Assembly: GCA_051294375.1 (NCBI GenBank)
Contig: CM119264.1
Coordinates: 24,456,917-24,520,916 of the forward strand
DNA: 64,000 nt
DNA from: Paraspadella gotoi
Lineage: Eukaryota; Chaetognatha
Reading direction: 5' to 3'
Part shown: piece after piece, positions 34,995 through 48,653 of the stretch
Numbering within the stretch: position 1 is the first letter of the stretch
Layout: the number at the start of each line of letters is the position of its first letter
Notes under the pieces: model-generated
Database searches by the model: none
What the model saw: the letters and a program-made list of their open reading frames with translations, nothing else
Told to the model about the DNA's origin: nothing
Translations under genes and position numbers: made by a program

Positions 34995-35034
<40 letters not shown>

Positions 35035-35067
35035 CTTTCTCTCTCTCTCTCTCTCTCTCGATTATTA

Positions 35068-35349
35068 AAGAAATCGATACTTTCGCCCCCCAAGATTATG
35101 TTGTCCCACGTTACGACCTTTTTCTTCATTTTTTTCACCAAGTTTTTCTCAATCTCAGTCTTCATTGTCACTTCTTTCACTTTCCTCGTCCATTCATTGT
35201 CAATACTCTCCTTTCTAGTTCCAACTTAGAATTTTTATTTCGATTTTCCTCATCCGATTCTACTTTTTCTTTCCTACTTATAAACTTTAAAACTTTTTTC
35301 TTACTTTCTTACTTTCTTACTTTCTTCTTCTTCCCTACTTGTCATCCTC
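35068..35349 (+). repeat. flank repeat, first copy
   Basis: This begins GAAATCGATACTTTCGCC after a (CT)n array and ends CTACTTGTCATCCTC at a gap. The same sequence recurs at 44638-44919. No gene is seen. Confidence 0.85.
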
Positions 35350-35731
35350 NNNNNNNNNNNNNNNNNNNNNNNNNGAGCCGGTGCGGCGCTGTTGGTGGGC
35401 CGTGGGGTGGCGAAAGGAGAGACGTGGGATGGAATCGCTGGTCGGCCTCGATATCGTTGTAGTTGTTTACCAGACGGAAAATCCAGGGAGTTCTCCCGAC
35501 TGTCGATTCGCGCCATCGATTGGAACAGTTTGCTTCTGCCGCCGCTGGCGCTGCGTTATACTGCAGCGGAACTGCGCGGCGAAAGAAGGGCGCTTAGTGT
35601 TTTGCATCCGATTGTTTTGTTTTGTTTTTCTCGATTATTAGATTGTTTAATTTTTGTTTGTTTGTACTAGAAGGGCATTAGGCGTCACTGAAGCTGACGC
35701 GTGTCGATGAACGTGCGGAGTTAAGAGGCAA

Positions 35732-36136
35732 ATGTGGAGGACGAGTGTCTTTGGCGTAGAATACGATCGAGGCGAAAAGGGGAGAAGAGAAAATGGCGCG
35801 TATTGGCGTAGAACGTTTGGCATCAGCGATCGAGGAAGGCGTAACAAAAGTTTAGGGTTCGAATCTGGCGCTAGTCAAAGATCTTTGCACAGTGCTAATT
35901 CGGAAACCGCAGATTACAACGATGAGAACCACAACAACGACCACAACAACGACGACAACTACAACGACCACCTCGTAGTCGAGTTTTAGTCGTAAGTGGC
36001 TGCGACGAAAACGAATAGCGACGGGGAATCCGAAGCGAAACAAATTGAGGGCGAGGCGAGTGACATCGGAGCAGGAGTCACAGCAAAGTGTCACGGAAGT
36101 CCTGACATTTTTTACCGACGGCGTGACATTCGGGTG
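35732..36136 (+). pseudogene. left-arm copy of the two-exon gene, frame disrupted
   Basis: This is the inverted counterpart of 53186-53574. Exon 1 carries extra bases near 35785-35835 that shift the frame, and the stretch after DNYNDHL has one extra T that makes a premature TAG at 35988. It keeps the GATTACAAC form that the right arm lacks. The pattern is single-base indels in many places, more like sequencing noise than neutral decay. Confidence 0.4.
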
Positions 36137-36873
36137 AAGAATGACATTTGAGGTGTGACATCTAGCAAGTAAGAAATAATTCCGCGACCAGCGTAACACA
36201 TCCTTGTCCGTTTGTCATCGCAAAGAGCGACATCTGTGTAACAAAAGAGCCACAGCATCATCTGCGTTATTCTCGAAGAAATTGGCGTTAGTCATTTGTT
36301 CGATTGTGTCAGTTTCGACGAGCGTCGACTCTTGTCAATCCAAAAGCGACATCTGTCACATGCGGCATAAAAACTGGGCTAAAAGTGACGTTTGTCGCTG
36401 ATCTCCCGACAGCAGACGATAGGTGATTATTTGTCAACTGGAACGCAAGAGAGCAAAGTAAATAGTGATTATTTGTTTCAAATCGCCCCTAAAAATCCAC
36501 TTAGGTTAAAACCCTATTAAAAACCAATACCCAAAGTAATTAATTGATTTATGTCTCTAAAATTAAAATAATACTAATTATATTTATATTCTTCCTCCTA
36601 TTTTCTTTAATTAATCAATTTATAATCATATTATTCATTCATCTTTTCTTCACTCATTCATTTAATCGCCACCACATTCGCCCTAAAATACAGTAGTGTC
36701 CTTTCAAGATACAGTGCGGTTCTCGATCCAATTCCCGCCCCCAACTCGTCCAATTCTCCGTTAGAGTTTTCTGCATTAATTGATTCCGGCTTCGCGACCG
36801 AGATTCGAAACCGTAATTTTCACGGGTGACAATCCTGACATGTGCCGGATCCGTAAGTGAGGTCGACGGGTGA

Positions 36874-36888
36874 GACCGTCAGACGGTC
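36874..36888. repeat. GACCGTC-A-GACGGTC hairpin (mirrored at 52446-52460)
   Basis: A perfect 7-bp inverted repeat with a single-base centre, flanked by GTGA and TCAC that extend the stem with a bulge. The same hairpin is in both palindrome arms. Confidence 0.75.
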
Positions 36889-37218
36889 ACTTCGTGGGAA
36901 GTTAGGCTAATTGGGCGCGAACGGCTTCTCGCTCGACATTGCAGTCGGCAATCGATTCATTAAATTGGTCGAGCAATGTAATAATTATTCATTAATCAAT
37001 AGATAAGCTACTTGTTATCTTTAGTCAGGCTATGGTGAGTTTAGGCCTTTCATCCCTCTTACAAATAATAACAAAGCAGAACGCTGCAAGCTTGCGATCA
37101 AGAGACTATCGAAATGTAATTCACTCCCAGAATTCCTGGCTTCCATATCGATGAAGAAGAGAGAGAGATAGTTTGTCCATTGATTCGATTCCGTCTGGTC
37201 TCACAGTTCACAATTGTT

Positions 37219-37219
37219 A

Positions 37220-37297
<78 letters not shown>

Positions 37298-37317
37298 TAT
37301 TATTATTATTATTATTA

Positions 37318-37398
<81 letters not shown>
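37219..37398 (+). repeat. (ATT)n microsatellite
   Basis: About 60 units with three phase slips. The inverse array is at 51967-52113. Confidence 0.95.
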
Positions 37399-38057
37399 TA
37401 TAATCCATTTCCTGTGGTGCATTGATATTGATATAAAAAGAAATGTTTCAATTGTATATTTCATCGATCGATTGATAAAATTTGACCACAAACGCCTCAC
37501 CTCTGCCGATTCCGAATGAGTGGTCGTTGAAAAGCGCTGTTGCTGCTCTCCTGCTGCCGATGCATTCTCGCTGCACCTGCCGATTTTTTCTTTCAGGAGA
37601 AAACAAAAGAGAACGAAATCGTTGAAGAAAAAAAAAAAGAACAAAAACCTCAAAAGTAAAAAAGTGAAAACAAAGGAAAAAGTAACGAAGGAAAAGGAGG
37701 AAAGCTGAAAGGAAAAAGAAAGAAACAGAGAAAGAAAAAAAAAACGGAGGAGAGAAAACATAAAAATGGAAAAGAGGGGGAAAAAAACAAGAGAACTGAA
37801 AGAATGAAAGTTTGATCGAATCGAAAGCGGAAAGCGGGAGACTAAAAGCGAAAACCGGGAGCGGAAAAAAAAAGTAGGGGGGATGAGGTAAAGGGAAAAA
37901 GAAAAAAAGGAAATGGGAAAAGGAAAAAGGAAAAGAGGACGCAAAGAGCGGGCGATGGAGAGTCTTTCATTCCAATCACGAAGATTCACGGTCCGAATGA
38001 GCCGCGTCTCTCTCTCTCTCTCCCTCCCTCTCTCTCTCCTGTCTCTCTCTCTCTCTG

Positions 38058-38091
<34 letters not shown>

Positions 38092-39450
38092 GTCTCTCTC
38101 TCTCTCTCTTCTCCTCTACCTGCCCATGTTTTTCCTTTCTCATATTCTCTTCTTCTATTGAATTCTCACAGCGAGCGATTTCTCTTCCCCTGAATTCTTG
38201 TCGTTTATCGTTTTGATGGCGTTATCCGTCGTCGTCGTCGTCTCGTCGTCGTCGTCGTCGTCGCATTTGTTGTTGTCCCGGCGCCGTTGTCGTCGTTGTT
38301 GTCAGAGTAAGACTCGCGTTGTCAGGCTTTTGACGTCAACTAGTTTTTTTTTTCTTTAAATCTTTACGAATTCCCTCAGCCTCTTTTTTTCACTTTTTTT
38401 TCTCCAATTTATCTTACGGCCGATCCGGCTTTTTTCCCTTTTAATCTAACGACAATTTTACAATCACTCTTTTCCTTCCTCACTCAGCCTTCGTGAATTA
38501 TCTTTTTTTTTCTTCCCCTAACTCCATTTTCTACCCTTTTTTTCCATCCCTTTTCCTTACAGTTTCTATTGACTTTTCTCCTCTTTCCTTTTTCTCCCTA
38601 TTTCTTTCCTCCCATCTCTTTTCTTCGATTATCTTTCATCACCTTTTTCATTTCCCTTTCACCTTCACCTTCTCCCCTTCCTTTTTTTACTTCCCCTCTC
38701 TTTTCAAGCCTATTCTTTAATTCATTTTCTATTTCCCTTTCCTCCCCTAATCCTTCCTCCCTTATTTCCTTCCTCTTGTTTCCCTCTCCTCCCTCTTTCC
38801 TCCCTCCCCTTTCCCATTTCTCCCGCTTCGCTTCCGTCATATGGACGTCGAATGGAATTTTTCATGGTGTTTTGATTTCTTTCAATGCTCCGAGGCTCCA
38901 TTCTCTCTCCCCCCCCCCTCCTCCCCTCTCGATTCCTGTCGTTTCTAAGTTCTAAGTTTTCCAGTCTGGTTACTTGATCTTTCTTTATGGCGCAATCTTT
39001 CCGCTTCTCTCCTTTTATATCTTCTTTTTCTCTCATCTTTTTTTCTCTTTTTCACCTTCCTTTTTTTTTTTTGCCTTTTATTTACGTTTTTTTTTTTTCT
39101 AGAGTTAAAATCGATTTTGACCGGTAGATAATTTTGCTAGTCTTTTTCTTAGTTTAAGACCATATCACGCTTAAACTAATATCAAAATTAGTAGAGTAAA
39201 CTTTTGGATTGTTAAAGCCAGTTCGTAAAATCAAATTAAATCTAATCGGGTTAAAATTCTTAATAGTAATTTCATAAATAAATAGACTAGCTGAATATTA
39301 AACCAATTAGCTTGTCGGAGTGCCAAAATTTAAAAAAGGAATTTTTTTAACACCTTAATTATTTCATGCAAAACGACGGACTCGACAAACGTCGCCATTT
39401 TGTTCGCGAAATCCGACCGTGCCATTCATTCCCCCCACTCCCGCCCCTCC

Positions 39451-39452
39451 TC

Positions 39453-39542
<90 letters not shown>

Positions 39543-39692
39543 ATCTCTCTCTCTCTCTGTCGCGTCTTGTTTGCTCTCTTGTTTGCTTTCTTGTTTGCTT
39601 CCCTTTTTATTTTCTGCCGCCTCTTTTTGATTTAAGAAAAAAACAAACGCCGAGAATATTTTTGGAAGAAAAACGAAATAGAGAGAGAGAAG

Positions 39693-39780
<88 letters not shown>
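39451..39780 (+). repeat. (CT)n then (GA)n pair
   Basis: A CT array (39451-39558) and a GA array (39679-39780) face each other 120 bp apart and can form a large imperfect hairpin. The same place in the right arm is the 419-N gap. Confidence 0.9.
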
Positions 39781-39782
<2 letters not shown>

Positions 39783-42294
39783 AATTTCCCTCGTTGGTGC
39801 ATCGATGTTTGTTTTATAAATCGAAGAAACTCGTCGGAATTTCGATTTATTTTTATCTTTTAAATTTGTTTTTCTTTTCGTTTCCATTAAACTAGGTTTA
39901 TCAGAAGATGTAATAATAATAATTTCATCCATCAATCATCGTTACCTATTTTTTGGAGGAGGGTTGAAACGTCAAGCTTCCGAAGGAAAAATTCTCGATA
40001 ATAAATCACAAACTTTAAACCAAAAAATGTCATTTGCAGTAACGACGCCGCCGCCGCAGTCCTCCGCCGCCACTACCGCTGCCATCGCTGCGCCGCCGGT
40101 GTAGGAAACCTTTACCGCCGCGCCGCTACTGCTGCCGCCGCTGCCTACCAAGTTGACGACATTAACGTCGTTTTCTTACGAAAAAAAAAGACCAGTCATT
40201 CGACGTCTCCCGGGATAATTTTTTCCCATTTCCCATCTTATCATTTCTCCATTTGACGGTTCATTTTTATGTTGTTTTTTATAAAAAAAAAAAAAAAAAA
40301 AATTACGAATTTTCTTTTACTTGGTTTTATCGGTCAAAACGGTTGGTACCACATTGTACGAAGAACTTAAAAAAATTGACAAGGCCTCATTTGCCTGTCA
40401 CTATGTATTAAGATTTTAGAAGCCACGATTAAAGAGAATTCTAAGCCCAAAACAAAACCCTCGCCAGATCTGTTTTCAAACGCTTTTCGATTCCTCACCG
40501 CAATTTTCCGATCGGCGACGAAACACTAATCAAGGTTTCGCGATAATTTATTTGCTATCGGCGTCGACCGATCGCCGCCTGTAAAAAAAAAAAAGACCCG
40601 ACATTCCATCGGCGCCGCGAATTTTCTTTCCAACCGAAGGACGATTTAATCATTTGCGCGTTTCCTTTTACGACGGCGCTAAAAGGCAGGTGACGGGCGG
40701 CTTCGGTCGCGTCGGCGGCGGCGTCTGCGCCTTTGGCAGCGCCGGGGAGGCGTGCTCTACTGCCACATCTGCTCGGCGTCGTATCCAGTCCGCCTCACCC
40801 TAGAGGGAACAGCCTGGGGCGACTTTCAAAGTGGAGAAGACGGGGTAAGAGGCCGAGAGGTAAAGAGTCGGATGAAACTGAAATTATTTTTAGACGCCGC
40901 GTCGCTCGGACTGTGTCGGACTCGGATCGTCTCCGCTGCATCGACCCGCCGCCGCTCCGACGCGCCGCCGCGCCGCCGCCCCCATCACCGCCGCTGTCGA
41001 CGCGTCTTCGCTTCGGGCCTTTTCAATCTTTTCGACTCGGGGTCATTTTTGACCTACCGATGTGATTTTTTCCGTTTCCTGCAGCAATGCAGCCTGTGCT
41101 TCCGCATCCTTATTTCCCTTTCTCTTCTTCTTTTTGATCTCTTCTCCATGAAGCAGTCTTCCTATCACGATTCTCCAGAACCCCTCACTAAGTTTCCTCG
41201 TCAAAACATACCCAACCCCACACTGGCGATGGCCACTAGGGACACCCACTTTTGCGACCCATTCGCTCTCCCCCCTGCCTCTCCCCACCGCCACCGCCAC
41301 CGCCCACCGCCACCTGTAAAGTCCAGACGACCGTAACTCAGATTCTTTTTAATAAAGGAGATATCGACATTCGTCTCTTTCTCTCTTTTGCGGTCATTCC
41401 AGATTTTGCTCTGAAACGGGACTCTTCTCTAAAATAATAAACGTTTGTGGGATGCCTAATGGACACTTAGTGGTTTCTTCATGGATTTGTTTATTTATTT
41501 ACTATTGCTTTGATTAATTAGTTAGTATTTCATTATTGTCTGTATGAATATCTATATGCTTTGATTATTTTATTAAGGTACCATTAAATATCAAGACTCC
41601 AAGTGGATAAGAAACTTATAAACTTTACGGCGCCAGCGGTCTCGGTCTTAGTCCAGTTTCCTCCCGACGTTCTTCTCCCTCTCCGCTAGGTCGAGGAGGG
41701 GGTTCTTTCACACCGCCACGCCACCGCCACCGAAAACTCCTGCGCCCGACGCGTTTTATGACTTTTGTTTTTTCCGTCGCCCGCCTTCCAAATTTGGCGG
41801 GAGAGTGGGGGGGGGGAGAGAGAGGTGGAATCTGAGGTTAAGGTAAGGGACGAAGAAAGTAGGCCCGTCAAGGAATTTGGGTCAATGAGGTGAGAGCAGC
41901 TGGGCTGGATTTGCGAAGGGACGTTATTTAAACTAAAGGGATCGGTTGAACGAGGAAAGTAATAATGAAGGTAGGCAAGCTGTATAGAAAAAAAATAAGC
42001 AAGCTTTAACGTACGTTATAAGTTAGAGTCGTTACATGTTGGAAGAGTAAGGGTGCGAGGAAGTGAGGAGGCAATAGAAGAAAAAAGCGCGATACGATGG
42101 TAAGGGTTAAAGGGGAAAAAGATTTATGGTGTGCTAAAGAAAAAGAGGAGATTGATGGGAGACTTAGATCGTTTGTCGTCGTCGTTGTTATTGTTTTGTT
42201 GCTGTTGTTACTACTACAAAGGGCAAACTTGAGTTGAGAAATCCACTTTATATTCCCGTGTACAGAAATAAAGTAAGTATTGAAGGAAGTTTAA

Positions 42295-43645
42295 ATAATG
42301 ATTTGATAATTTTCCATTATCTCAAAGGTCCGGGATACTATACAATATTGCAACATATAACTTAGGTAAGTAACCGAGCCGATAAATCAAAGCTGAGTAA
42401 AGCTCTGAATCCGTAAAATAGTATCGGATACATTTCAAAGAAGACAAAAGAGATCGTTGAGATTTTTCTTTTACTATTATAAGAAGGTATGTATAAAGTA
42501 ATCCAAAACTCGGTGATTGAGGGGAGTTTGGCCCCGTAAAAGGGTGGGAGACGGCGCTGGGTCTCATGTTAACTTTGAGACAGTCTAGCTCTTTTAGCCG
42601 GAGGTCCATTCTATGTAAACAGTTAAATTGCTTACCCTTTGGCCATGTCCAGAAAATGTGCATATTGGACGGATTTTAAGATAAGTGGGGTAGTATGGAT
42701 GTGCGCTTTGCAAGTATTTTATGAACGAAAAAGTTTTTTGCAAAAACGCGTCTAATTCGCGGACCGACACCCCCAGCCACTATTTTCTAAGTCCAATTAT
42801 GAAACGTTAACTTCTCTTCTAAAGTATTCACTCTCTGCAAGATACAAACATAAGCACGAGATGATCGATTGTCAATCAAGTTAAAAATGCTCTCGTTTTT
42901 GATGAATTTCAGAAGTCCCGGAATAGGAATTTTATTAATACGAAAGTATGATAATTCGAGTTTACAAAACTCTAACTTAGAAAACCATCGAAATTTTTAG
43001 AAGTTTATTTAGATTGTAGTGAACAGTCCAGTACGTACTTCCCGAAAAAAATTAATAGAAGGAATTGTCTTATCAATTAGTTAAAAATTTGTTGCTCAAA
43101 AAATTTTGAAAAATTAGTTTTGAGAAATTGTTATTTTAACATTGGTTTAAGTTGTTTGAATTTAGGGACAGATGTAGTCATAGAATTTACATTTTAGTTT
43201 GTCCGCTATCTATAACAATAGGTTGCTAGCAAGCCTTAAGTAAAGAAAATACACAGAAAAGCTAATTGAATAGAAAGAAAACAAAAACAACGACGGAGTT
43301 TTTTTATAAGAGAATTTTTTTTTTTAAAGACATTTACATAGACTGAAGATTAGATAAACCGGATTACTAAGTTGATAGGTTAATATTTCAAATACTTGTA
43401 TGGGGAGTGCCGGTTAAGGGTGGGAGACGCGGCCGGAACTCGGCGCCCGTTAAAACTTAACAGTCGCTAGCGTCTTTTGCCGGAGGTTTAATGGTAAACA
43501 GTAAAGTTGTTGGACCCCTTTGCGCGGCCCAGTCCGGTCCAGAAAAGTAGCAGATGGGGTGGGAGGTAAGACTAAAGACCGTAGAGAAGAGATCTAAAGT
43601 GGATGTGCGCCAGTTTTACTGAGACGACAGTGTTTTTGGCGAACT
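42295..43645 (+). repeat. two noisy copies of one segment inside the left arm
   Basis: Both 42295-42740 and about 43250-43645 correspond to 46560-47105 of the right arm (for example AGGGTGGGAGACG and CCGGAGG motifs). The first copy has many more indels. The 42740-43250 stretch between them is AT-rich with no gene seen. Confidence 0.65.
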
Positions 43646-44508
43646 GCGTTAATGGACGGACGGACGACGGACGGACGCTTAAAGAAATTCTTGCGCGTAA
43701 AAGAAGACGGTTGAACGAACGCCGAGTTTAACGAGGTTCGGTTTTAACGATTTTAGAGGGGTGAGAAGACTTCGATTTTACGAATTTATATTTAGTAACG
43801 AAGATATTTTTTCGAATGGGCAGAGAAAAGATCGAAGATTAAAAAAGAAAAAAATTTACTGCTGAACATCTTAAGATAATTTTACTTTTTTAAGTACAAA
43901 TAGTCAGACTAATTTATATTGTTATCATGCTTGTAAGAGTAAGGGCAAGATAGCTTGCTTAAATGAATGAAAAACAAATCTATATTGGTTGTAATAATTT
44001 CGTTAAACAAAAAAACTAAATAAAGAAAATAAGAAATAAAACACTAAAATACAAAACATATATTTCCTCCATTCGACGAATTTCTTGTGACGTGATTACA
44101 ATAACTTTCTGCTCTTCCCGATCGAGTCGTTAACAACGAAAGATTTCGATCTTTAGGTGAGAGACGACGACGAGAAAACAACGACGAAACAAAAACAAAC
44201 AAACAACGAAGAACAAACAAAACAAAAACCGACGGCAAAATCAAGCAAATAAACAAAACGTTGAGTGCCGATGAACCCGAGGGTCGGCGGGCGACAAGAA
44301 GGGAAAGCTCCAAACCTCGGCCGGGGGATTTTTGGAGGCGAGAAAAAACAGAAAAACAGAAAAAAAAACAACAGAAAAACAGACAGTCGAAACTTGAAAA
44401 AGAAAAGAAGGTGAAAGAAGAGAAAAAAAAACATTAAAAAATAAAGAAAAAAGTAAAAAGTTTTTAAGAGAAAAAAAGAGTGAAGACGAGCCCTGACCTT
44501 TGATTTCT

Positions 44509-44635
<127 letters not shown>

Positions 44636-44640
44636 AGAAA

Positions 44641-45689
44641 TCGATACTTTCGCCCCCCAAGATTATGTTGTCCCACGTTACGACCTTTTTCTTCATTTTT
44701 TTTCAGCCAAAGTTTTTCTCAATCTCAGTCTTCATTGTCACTTCTGTTCCTTTCCTCGTCCATTCATTGTCAATACTCTCCTTTCTAGTTCCAACTTAGA
44801 ATTTTTATTTCGATTTTCCTCATCCGATTTCTACTTTTTCTTTCCTACTTATAAACTTTAAACTTTTTTTCTTACTTTCTTACTTTCTTACTTTCTTCTT
44901 CTTCCCTACTTGTCATCCTCTTTATGAAATTGGTTACAACCAATATAAAAAATTATCCATTCCATCTTAATAAATAAGCTAACTTGCCCCTGACTTTGTT
45001 TTACTTCTTTTCTTGTCTAAGTTAAGTACGATACAATATTAATATCTTATATTTTCATCTCCTCTTTCTATATTCTCCATCCTCCCATTTTCCTCTTCTT
45101 TCGCGCTCCCTTCATCCTTCCCTTTCTCTCTCCACCCTTCTTCTCCCACTCCCTAAAGAGGCGTCTCTACGGAGCGACGACCACGACACGCACATCACTG
45201 CGCGACCGACCGACAGACCAGCACCGAACCGACACCGGACCGACCCGACGACCCGACCGACCGAACCGACCCGACGACGACCGATCCCACGAGACCCCGA
45301 TGCGACCGAGGTTCCCGAGCCACCGATCCGACCGACGCTCCGGCCGTAGCGACCGACCGACCGACCGATAACACCGCCGAACGACCACACCCCGGACACC
45401 GACCGAACCGACCGACCGACCCCGACCGACCGCCACCCGGATCGGACGCAGACCGACCCCGACGCTGACGGGTTTTTTCATTCCTTCTTGACATTTCTCA
45501 TCAAAATAATTAAATAAATATTTGGTAAAACTCCGAGGGTCCATTTCGATCATGGGACGGGTGAGGTTTTTGGTAAGCGGCGGGGGAGGAAGCGGAGGCT
45601 AGGACGGGTGAGGCATAGGTGTGCGTGCAAGGCGGGGGTAAGTGAAGGGACGTAGTGCGTTGCCGGCAAAGGTGTGTTAGCAGCAGTTG
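44641..45689. repeat. spacer between the palindrome arms
   Basis: The first 290 bp (44641-44930) repeat in direct orientation the sequence at 35068-35349 just outside the left arm, with small indels. Next, 44935-45005 is a diverged relative of 46255-46320 in the right arm. The rest is the GACC-rich tract and the 3'-most bases before the (GA)n array. No gene is supported. Confidence 0.75.
45175..45475 (+). repeat. GC-rich GACC/CGAC degenerate satellite
   Basis: Irregular runs of GACCGACC, CGACCCGACGACC and related tetramers and pentamers fill about 300 bp. It lies at the centre of the spacer and is absent elsewhere except for short GGAC runs at 43.66 kb and 46.59 kb. The minus-strand RSVGR-type frames are translations of the repeat. 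Confidence 0.8.
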
Positions 45690-47182
45690 GGATGAAGTGT
45701 GAGTAGGAGAGAGAGAGAGAGAGAGACAGAGAGAGAGTGAGAGAGAGTGAGAGTGAGAAATCAAGGTCACGGCTCGTCTTCACTCTTTTTTTTCTCTTAA
45801 AACTTTTTACTTTTTTCTTTATTTTTTAATGTTTTTTTTTTCTTCTTTCACCTTCTTTCTTTTTCAAGTTTCGACTCTGTTTTTCTGTTGTTTTTTTTTC
45901 TGTTTTTCTGTTTTTCTCGCTCCAAAAATCCCCCGGCCGAGGTTTGGAGCTTTCCCTTCTTGTCGCCCGCCGACCCTCGGGTTCATCGGCTCAACGTTTT
46001 GTTTATTTGCTTGATTTTGCCGTCGGTTTTTGTTTTGTTTGTTCTTCGTTTTTTGTTTGTTTTTGTTTCGTCGTTGTTTTCTCGTCGTCGTCTCTCACCT
46101 AAAGATCGAAATCTTTCGTTGTTAACGACTCGATCGGGAAGAGCAGAAGTTATTGTAATCACGTCACAGAAATTCGTCGAATGAGGAGAAATATATGTTT
46201 TGTATTTTGTGTTTTATTTTCTTATTTTCTTTATTTAGTTTTTTTGTTTAACGAAATTATTACAACCAATATAATTTGTTTTTCATTCATTTAAGCAAGC
46301 TATCTTGCCCTTGACTCTTACAAGATGATAACAATATAAATATAGTCTGACTCAATTGTACTTAAAAAAGTAAAATATCTTAAGATGTTCAGCAGTAAAT
46401 TCTTTTTCTTTTTTTAATCTTCGATCTTTTCTCTCGCCCATTCGAAAAGATTTATCGTTCGTTACTAAATATAAATTCGTAAAAATCGAAGTCTTCTCAC
46501 CCTTAAAATCGTTAAAACCGAACCTCGTTAAACTCGGCGTTCGGTTCAACCGTCTTCTATTTACGCGCAAGAATTTCTTTAAGCGTCCGTCCGTCCGTCC
46601 GTCCGTCCATTAACGCAGTTTCGCCAAAAACACTTGTCGTCTCAGTAAAAACTTGCAAATGCGCACATCCACTTTACTCTCTTCTCTACGGTCTCTAGTC
46701 TTACCTCCCCCCTCCCCAACTCTGCTACTTTTCTGGACCGGACTGGGCCGCGCAAAGGGGTCCAACAACTTTACTGTTTACCATTAAACCTCCGGCAAAA
46801 GACGCTAGCGACTGTTAAGTTTTAACGGGCGCCGAGTTCGGGCCGCGTCTCCCACCCCTTTTACCGGCCAACTCCCCCCCATCACCCGCATTTGGAATAA
46901 TACTTTAACCTACATCAACCTTCTTCTTAGTATAAAAAGAGAAAATCTCCGTCGATTGCTCTTTTGTCTTTTTTTTTCTTTTTTCCTCTTAGTTTTAGGA
47001 TTAGTAGCTTTTATCTCAGCTTTGTATTTTTCGTTTACTTACTAAGTTACTTTGCTTAGTCAAACCTATTTGTTTATTAGTATTTTGAGATTAACTGGAA
47101 AATTATCAAATCATTATTTAAACTTCCTTCAATACTACTTTATTCTGTACACGGGAATATAAAGTGGATTTCTCAACTCAAG

Positions 47183-47380
47183 TTGCCCACTTGTAGTAGT
47201 AACAACAGCAACAAAAACAATAACAACGACGACGACAACGATCTAAGTCTCCCATCAATCTCCTCTTTTTCTTTAGCACCCAATAAATCTTTTTCCCCTT
47301 TAACCCTTACCATCGTATTCGCGGCTTTTTTCTTCTATTGCCTCCTCACTTCCTCGCACCCTTACTCTTCCAACATGTAA
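47183..47380 (+). CDS. Asn/Asp-rich ORF with a hydrophobic segment
   Basis: After an acceptor-like GATTTCTCAACTCAAG the frame reads PTCSSNNSNKNNNNDDDN, DLSLPSISSFSLAPNKSF, then a probable membrane segment LTLTIVFAAFFFYCLLTSS and HPYSSNM, stop. The left-arm copy (about 42060-42240, opposite strand) has small indels that break the same frame. The family is unknown. Confidence 0.35.
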   Translation: MPTCSSNNSNKNNNNDDDNDLSLPSISSFSLAPNKSFSPLTLTIVFAAFFFYCLLTSSHPYSSNM

Positions 47381-48004
47381 CGACTCTAACTTATAACGTA
47401 CGTTAAAGCTTGCTTATTTTTTTTCTATACAGCTTGCCTACCTTCATTATTACTTTCCTCGTTCAACCGATCCCTTTAGTTTAAATAACGTCCCTTCGCA
47501 AATCCAGCCCAGCTGCTCTCACCTCATTGACCCAAATTCCTTGACGGGCCTACTTTCTTCGTCCCTTACCTTAACCTCAGATTCCACCTCTCTCTCCCCC
47601 CCCCACTCTCCCGCCAAATTTGGAAGGCGGCGACGGAAAAAACAAAAGTCATAAAACGCGTCGGGCGCCAGGAGTTTTCGGTGGCGGTGGCGGTGGCGGT
47701 GTGAAAGAACCCCCTCCTCGACCTAGCGGAGCGGTAGAAGAAACTGGACTAAAGACCGAGACCGCTGGCGCCGTAAAGGTTTATAAGTTTCTTATCCACT
47801 TGGAGTCTTGATATTTAATGGTACCTTAATAAAATAATCAAAGCATATAGATATTCATACAGACAAATAATGAAATACTAACTAATTAATCAAAAGCAAT
47901 AGTAAATAAATAAACAAATCCATGAAGAAACCACTAAGTGTCCATTAGGCATCCACAAACGTATATTTTTTAGAGAAGAGTCCCTGGTCAGAGCAAAATC
48001 TGGA

Positions 48005-48478
48005 ATGACCGCCCAAGAAGATCAGAGAAAGTCAGGCCTGACTCGAATATATATAGGTAGATGGTTCTTAGTGAAGTATATTCGTCGAGTCTGGTCACCA
48101 GTATCTGATTTAATGCGTAAGGATGCGATAGCTCTGAGTACGGGTCTGTCTGCACTTACATGGTGGCCTTGTGGGGTATGGCCCGGCGGTGTGGCACGTT
48201 GGTGGCGGTGGCGGTGGGGAGAGGCAGGGGGGAGAGCGAATGGGTCGCAAAAGTGGGTGTCCCTAGTGGCCATCGCCAGTGGTGGGGTTGGGTATGTTTT
48301 GACGAGGAAACTTAGTGAGGGGTTCTGGAGAATCGTGATAGGGAAGACTGCTTCATGGAGAAGAGATCAAAAAAGAAGAAGAGAAAGGGAAATAAGGATG
48401 CGGAAGCACAGGCTGCATTGCTGCAGGAAACGGAAAATCACATCGGTAGGTCAAAATGACCCCGAGTCGAAAAGATGA
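48005..48478 (+). CDS. 157-codon ORF overlapping a lysine-rich frame
   Basis: The longest repeat-free ATG ORF in the right arm begins MTAQEDQRKSGLTRIYIG and later reads GYVLTRKLSEGFWRIVIG. In another frame the end of the block (from ATG at 48353) reads MEKRSKKKKRKGNKDAEAQA, ALLQETENHIG and meets a GTAGGT donor. That second frame looks more like a real protein start. The left arm lacks about 140 bp of this block and is frameshifted. I cannot choose between the frames from the sequence alone. Confidence 0.3.
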   Translation: MTAQEDQRKSGLTRIYIGRWFLVKYIRRVWSPVSDLMRKDAIALSTGLSALTWWPCGVWPGGVARWWRWRWGEAGGRANGSQKWVSLVAIASGGVGYVLTRKLSEGFWRIVIGKTASWRRDQKRRREREIRMRKHRLHCCRKRKITSVGQNDPESKR

Positions 48479-48653
48479 AAAGGCCCGAAGCGAAGACGCG
48501 TCGACAGCGGCGGTGATGGGGGCGGCGGCGCGGCGGCGCGTCGGAGCGGCGGCGGGTCGATGCAGCGGAGACGATCCGAGTCCGACAGTCCGAGCGACGC
48601 GCGTCTAAAAATAATTTCAGTTTCATCCGACTCTTTACCTCTCGGCCTCTTAC

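Noticed and set aside
35795-35880. tRNA-like or SINE head (TGGCGTAGACGGTTGG with a TTCGAATC further on; mirrored at 53440-53520)
   Set aside because: The A-box-like part is explained by the end of exon 1 of the two-exon frame, and the T-arm stem around TTCGAAT does not pair. An intron coincidence is more likely.
37173-37519. Ile/Tyr/Leu-run ORFs
   Set aside because: Translations of the ATT array in three frames.
45112-45553. Ser/Gly/Arg/Val minus-strand ORFs in the spacer
   Set aside because: Translations of the GACC satellite; no splice or start support.
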